Shown here: positions 61,472-64,000 of the stretch, in pieces | Position numbering within the stretch: the stretch's first letter is position 1 | Layout: each line of letters begins with the position of its first letter | Source of the DNA: Polyangiaceae bacterium | GTDB taxonomy: Bacteria; Myxococcota_A; Polyangia; Polyangiales; Polyangiaceae | Direction of reading: 5' to 3' | DNA: 64,000 nt | Assembly (NCBI GenBank): GCA_016719945.1 | Contig: JADJYE010000007.1 | Coordinates: 124,001-188,000, forward strand | Notes under the pieces: generated by a model | What the model was told of the DNA's origin: nothing | The model's database searches: none | Seen by the model: only the letters and a program-made list of their open reading frames with translations | Translations under genes and position numbers: made by a program

Positions 61472-62386
61472 GTGATCAACGTGGGCATCACCTTCGCGGC
61501 GCTCGCGGGGTTCGAGGTGCTGAGGACCCGCTTCCACCGCCGGAGCCTCATCCGGCGCCTGCTCAAGCGGCACCTCGCGCTGCTCGAGTTCTACCGGACG
61601 ACGCCGCCGAGCCCGTTCATCTACTACCTGACGTTCCCGGTGCTCGCGCCGATCCTGTATGTCGTCTCGCCGAAGGCGCGGCGAGAGATCAAGCTCTACC
61701 GGCGCTTCGTGTTCGCGAACTTCGTGGTGCTCGCCCTGCTCAAGGTGCGAGAGCACCAGACCCTCTGGGCGCCGGAGCTCTCGTTCGCGGACTTCGCTCG
61801 CTCGACCGCCGTGGTCCTCTTGTTCCAGCTCGCCTTCGTGCTGGTGTTGGTCGTACCGGTGATCGTGACGGTGGTCGACTATCGAGCGAGAAAGCAGGAC
61901 AAACGCCTCACCGTCCTCGCGATCCTCTTCGCTGGCACCTCCTCGCTCGCCGCCGCTGGGTACCTCGCACAGCCCGAGGGCAAGCTGGTGCCGTTGCCCG
62001 TGTGCGCCCGCATGAGGCAACGGACCGAGGCGGCGCCGGAGCGCGCCGAGGCCGCGCGCGACGCGGCGCTCGAGGTCGCGGCGGCGCACGCCGACGAGGG
62101 CAAGCGAGCGAAGCGCCGGCGCGGCGGCGAGGAGCTCCTCGGGCGACCGCTCGAGCTCGCGCGCGAGGAGCTCAAGCGCTTCTACAAGGACGACGAGGCG
62201 ACCTGCTTCCGCCTGTTCTCGATCGAGGACAAGGCCGGCGAGCCGGTGCTGTTGCTCCAGGGCGACGTGAAGCGACGCAAGCTCGCGCCGGTGTGGGCCG
62301 CGCGCCGCGCGGGCAAGACGACCGAGCGGATCGTCGACGACGCCGACCTCGGCGGCGCCGAGGCGCTCAAGGAGATCGCGCGCTGA
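61472..62386 (+). CDS. Membrane protein of unknown function, start uncertain
   Basis: From GTG 61472 the product is 304 residues. The open frame extends upstream to the chrA stop with plausible hydrophobic coding (FAYFTLAPVFVVFFALIVPI), but contains no ATG, GTG or TTG, so an atypical start (CTG at 61448) or an error is possible. Membrane segments are near 1-15, 42-66, 72-85, 105-125 and 140-160. The second half is a soluble, charged domain (about 170-300) with ERAEAARDAALEVAAAHADEG and FKDDEATCF-like regions. No family was recognised. It is in the same orientation as chrA and may be cotranscribed with it. Confidence 0.65.
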   Translation: MINVGITFAALAGFEVLRTRFHRRSLIRRLLKRHLALLEFYRTTPPSPFIYYLTFPVLAPILYVVSPKARREIKLYRRFVFANFVVLALLKVREHQTLWAPELSFADFARSTAVVLLFQLAFVLVLVVPVIVTVVDYRARKQDKRLTVLAILFAGTSSLAAAGYLAQPEGKLVPLPVCARMRQRTEAAPERAEAARDAALEVAAAHADEGKRAKRRRGGEELLGRPLELAREELKRFYKDDEATCFRLFSIEDKAGEPVLLLQGDVKRRKLAPVWAARRAGKTTERIVDDADLGGAEALKEIAR

Positions 62387-62423
62387 CCCGGGGGGTGTCC
62401 CTAGTTCACTTCGTAGGCCTCCG

Positions 62424-62580
62424 TGGACTCCGTCCAGCACGCTGGACTCCGTCCACTCCGGCACGGCTCGGGGTTCGCCCGGCCCTCGCTCACGCTCGCA
62501 AGTGAAGGCCGGGCAATCCCCGAGCCTCACCCCGACCTATGTTCCACCCCCCTGATCTTGATGGGCCGACCTCCGGTCGG
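62424..62580. repeat. Cluster of hairpins between convergent genes
   Basis: Two direct 13-bp copies of TGGACTCCGTCCA (62424-62436 and 62443-62455), each itself a 5-bp hairpin with a TCC loop, lie beside a 20-bp imperfect inverted repeat (62465-62484 with 62507-62526, 17 of 20 paired). At the 3' end of the GMC gene is CCGACC-TCC-GGTCGG (62566-62580). The last is a likely terminator of that gene, and the larger one could end the plus-strand gene. No T-run is present. Confidence 0.7.
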
Positions 62581-62581
62581 A

Positions 62582-64000
62582 CTACGACACCATGCGACGC
62601 GCCATGCGCGTCGCGATGGTCATGATGGTCAGCTGCGGGTTCACGCCCAAGCTGGTGGGGACCACGCTGCCATCGACGACGTACAGGCCGCCCACGTCCC
62701 ACGCCTTGCCGTCCGGATCGACGACCGAGCTCTTGGGATCGACGCCCATCCGCGCGCTGCCGAGCGGGTGTTGAGACGAGCACTCGAGCCGCATCGCCGG
62801 CACGCCCTCGAGATCCATCGCGGAGAGCTCGTCGGCGGTGACGCCCTTCTGGCCAAGGATCGGCGGGAAGACCTCACGCGCCCCCGCAGCGAAGAACGCC
62901 TCCGCCATGGTGCGGATGATGCGCGGGATCTTCGCCTTGTCGGCCGCCGCCATTCGGTACGTGACGATCGGCTCCCGCCCCGGGCCGCGACGGACCGTAC
63001 CGCCGCCCTCGTCGTGGATGAGGCCGCCGAACACGGCGAGGTGCGGGATGAGCTTGGCGCCGCGGGAGTGCTCCTCGCCGAAGCCAGGCATCGTCGCGGC
63101 CAGCACCCCCGGCGGGACGAACAGCCCCATCATCGTGATCCCCTCGGCCTCGAGGGTGCGGGTGTACGCGCTCTGCAGCGCCCCCTTCCAGCCGTCGATG
63201 CGCTCCTCGAAGCGGGCGAACATGCGGAACGCCGGGTGCAGCGTCATGTTGCGCCCGACCTGCCCCGAGCGGCGACCGACCCCGCTGCGCTCGAGCAGCA
63301 GGGGCGTGTGGTAAGCGCCGGCCGCCACCACGACCCGGCGCGCGCGCACCGAGATCTGCCCCTGGCGCGACAAGAAGCCGCCGTCGCGCTCGAGGATCCT
63401 TCCCTTCACCCCGACCGCGCGGCCGGACTCCACGACGATCTGGTCGACGAGGCAGTCGGAGAAGATCGTCGCGCCCGCGGCGACGGCCCTGGGCAGGTAG
63501 GTCATGTCGACGCTGAGCTTGGCGCCGTGGGGGCAGCCGAAGTTGCAGCGCCCGCAGCCGTTGCAGCCGCGCGTGTTGCGCCGCAAGGGCTCGATCGTGA
63601 GGCCGATCTTCTGCGCGCCCTCGGCGAAGCGCCTGGTGGAGAGCGAGCGCATCGACTCGGGCACCTCCTCCACCGAGATCGCGCGCTCCACCTCGTCGAA
63701 GTACGGGGCGAGGCGCTCGCTGGTGTAGTCGGCGAGCTCGAGGCGGTGAGACCACTCGTGCAGGACGTGCTCGGGCGTGCGGAAGCACACGCCGCCGGTC
63801 ACGATCGAGGAGCCGCCGACGGCGCGACCCATCGTCACGTTGATGGTCGGCGAACCGCCGACCCCCACCGCGACGGTCATGCCCCCGTCGCGCCAGGCGC
63901 GGCGCAGGTGCTGGCTCGGGCGCATCTTCTGGATCTCGGCGACCGGGACGTGCGGCCCCTCCTCCAGGATGACGACGCGCTCGCCGGCCTCCGCCAGGAT
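62582..64000 (-). CDS. GMC-family FAD oxidoreductase, 5' end off window
   Basis: At least 472 residues, with the N-terminus beyond base 64000. The part seen includes the substrate-side GGSSIVTGGVC, the Cys-rich RGCNGCGRCNFGCPHGAK typical of the long-chain alcohol oxidase or cholesterol-oxidase-like branch, the AAGAYHTPLLL and the C-terminal GGLYVVDGSVVPTSLGVNPQ motif near the active-site His in SSQHPLGSARMG. The FAD dinucleotide-binding GxGxxG should lie just off the edge. The product probably oxidises an alcohol or sterol-type substrate. The stop is close to a hairpin. Confidence 0.93.
   Translation of the reverse strand: MLAEAGERVVILEEGPHVPVAEIQKMRPSQHLRRAWRDGGMTVAVGVGGSPTINVTMGRAVGGSSIVTGGVCFRTPEHVLHEWSHRLELADYTSERLAPYFDEVERAISVEEVPESMRSLSTRRFAEGAQKIGLTIEPLRRNTRGCNGCGRCNFGCPHGAKLSVDMTYLPRAVAAGATIFSDCLVDQIVVESGRAVGVKGRILERDGGFLSRQGQISVRARRVVVAAGAYHTPLLLERSGVGRRSGQVGRNMTLHPAFRMFARFEERIDGWKGALQSAYTRTLEAEGITMMGLFVPPGVLAATMPGFGEEHSRGAKLIPHLAVFGGLIHDEGGGTVRRGPGREPIVTYRMAAADKAKIPRIIRTMAEAFFAAGAREVFPPILGQKGVTADELSAMDLEGVPAMRLECSSQHPLGSARMGVDPKSSVVDPDGKAWDVGGLYVVDGSVVPTSLGVNPQLTIMTIATRMARRMVS

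Noticed and set aside
59873..62530. An 885-residue minus-strand frame.
   Set aside because: It lies antisense to the 3' end of the CCA-adding enzyme, to ChrA and to the membrane protein; composition is Arg/Asp/His-rich shadow type.

Overview
The window is very GC-rich, densely coded DNA from a Gram-negative bacterium, most likely a member of the Myxococcota (Polyangia-like). The evidence is: many lipoproteins with Cys-rich or Ala/Pro/Lys-rich tails, a DUF4215-like Cys motif, a TonB-like C-terminal domain of the AgmX/PglI type, three Hanks-type Ser/Thr kinases within 12 kb, a PilZ protein, long periplasmic TPR proteins, and frequent GTG starts. Genes are often coupled by 4-nt ATGA/GTGA overlaps. 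I found no tRNA, rRNA, CRISPR array, transposase or phage gene.

Layout. 1-6.8 kb (minus): an operon of a small secreted protein and two long TPR proteins, the last running off the left edge. 7.1-10.2 kb (plus): ECF sigma factor, zinc-finger anti-sigma factor and a large lipoprotein. 10.25-11.28 kb: two arrays of modular palindromic repeats around a small Lys/Asp-tailed protein. 11.3-13.4 kb (minus): nucleotide-sugar dehydrogenase and CpsB-type phosphatase. 13.4-20.4 kb: ArsA-like ATPase, the coupled GTPases Era and Der, a large membrane glycosyltransferase-like protein and a PilZ protein. 20.4-25.4 kb: frameshifted pirin, then boxR divergent from boxC-boxB of the aerobic benzoyl-CoA pathway, with a striking palindromic operator. 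25.5-38.7 kb: glycogen synthase, DUF3829 lipoprotein, a run of Pro/Ala-rich envelope proteins, RecN, a DAG-kinase-like enzyme, methionine aminopeptidase and small secreted proteins.

38.7-43.1 kb (minus): a tightly coupled six-gene operon of envelope lipoproteins, including an OmpA-like and a DUF4349 protein, ending with a NifU-like protein that lacks one cluster cysteine. 43.2-49.6 kb (plus): membrane kinase with a Cys-studded coiled coil, DUF362 protein with a NapH/NapG-like polyferredoxin, and a carboxypeptidase-regulatory-like lipoprotein. 49.6-56.9 kb: a 1,135-residue protein with a C-terminal kinase domain, a dCMP/cytidine-deaminase-like enzyme, a canonical kinase and a propeller-like lipoprotein. 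56.9-64 kb: LolC/E-like permease (frameshifted, with a large periplasmic insertion), CCA/poly(A)-polymerase family enzyme, chromate transporter (frameshifted), a membrane protein of unknown function and a GMC oxidoreductase cut by the right edge.

Three conserved genes (pirin, LolC/E, ChrA) each need one base added or removed at a short G/C run to restore a full-length product. This may reflect consensus error in the assembly rather than gene decay. The most interesting items are the compact boxR-boxCB unit and its double palindrome, the modular repeats at 10.25-11.28 kb, the coupled lipoprotein operon, and the unusual kinase architectures.
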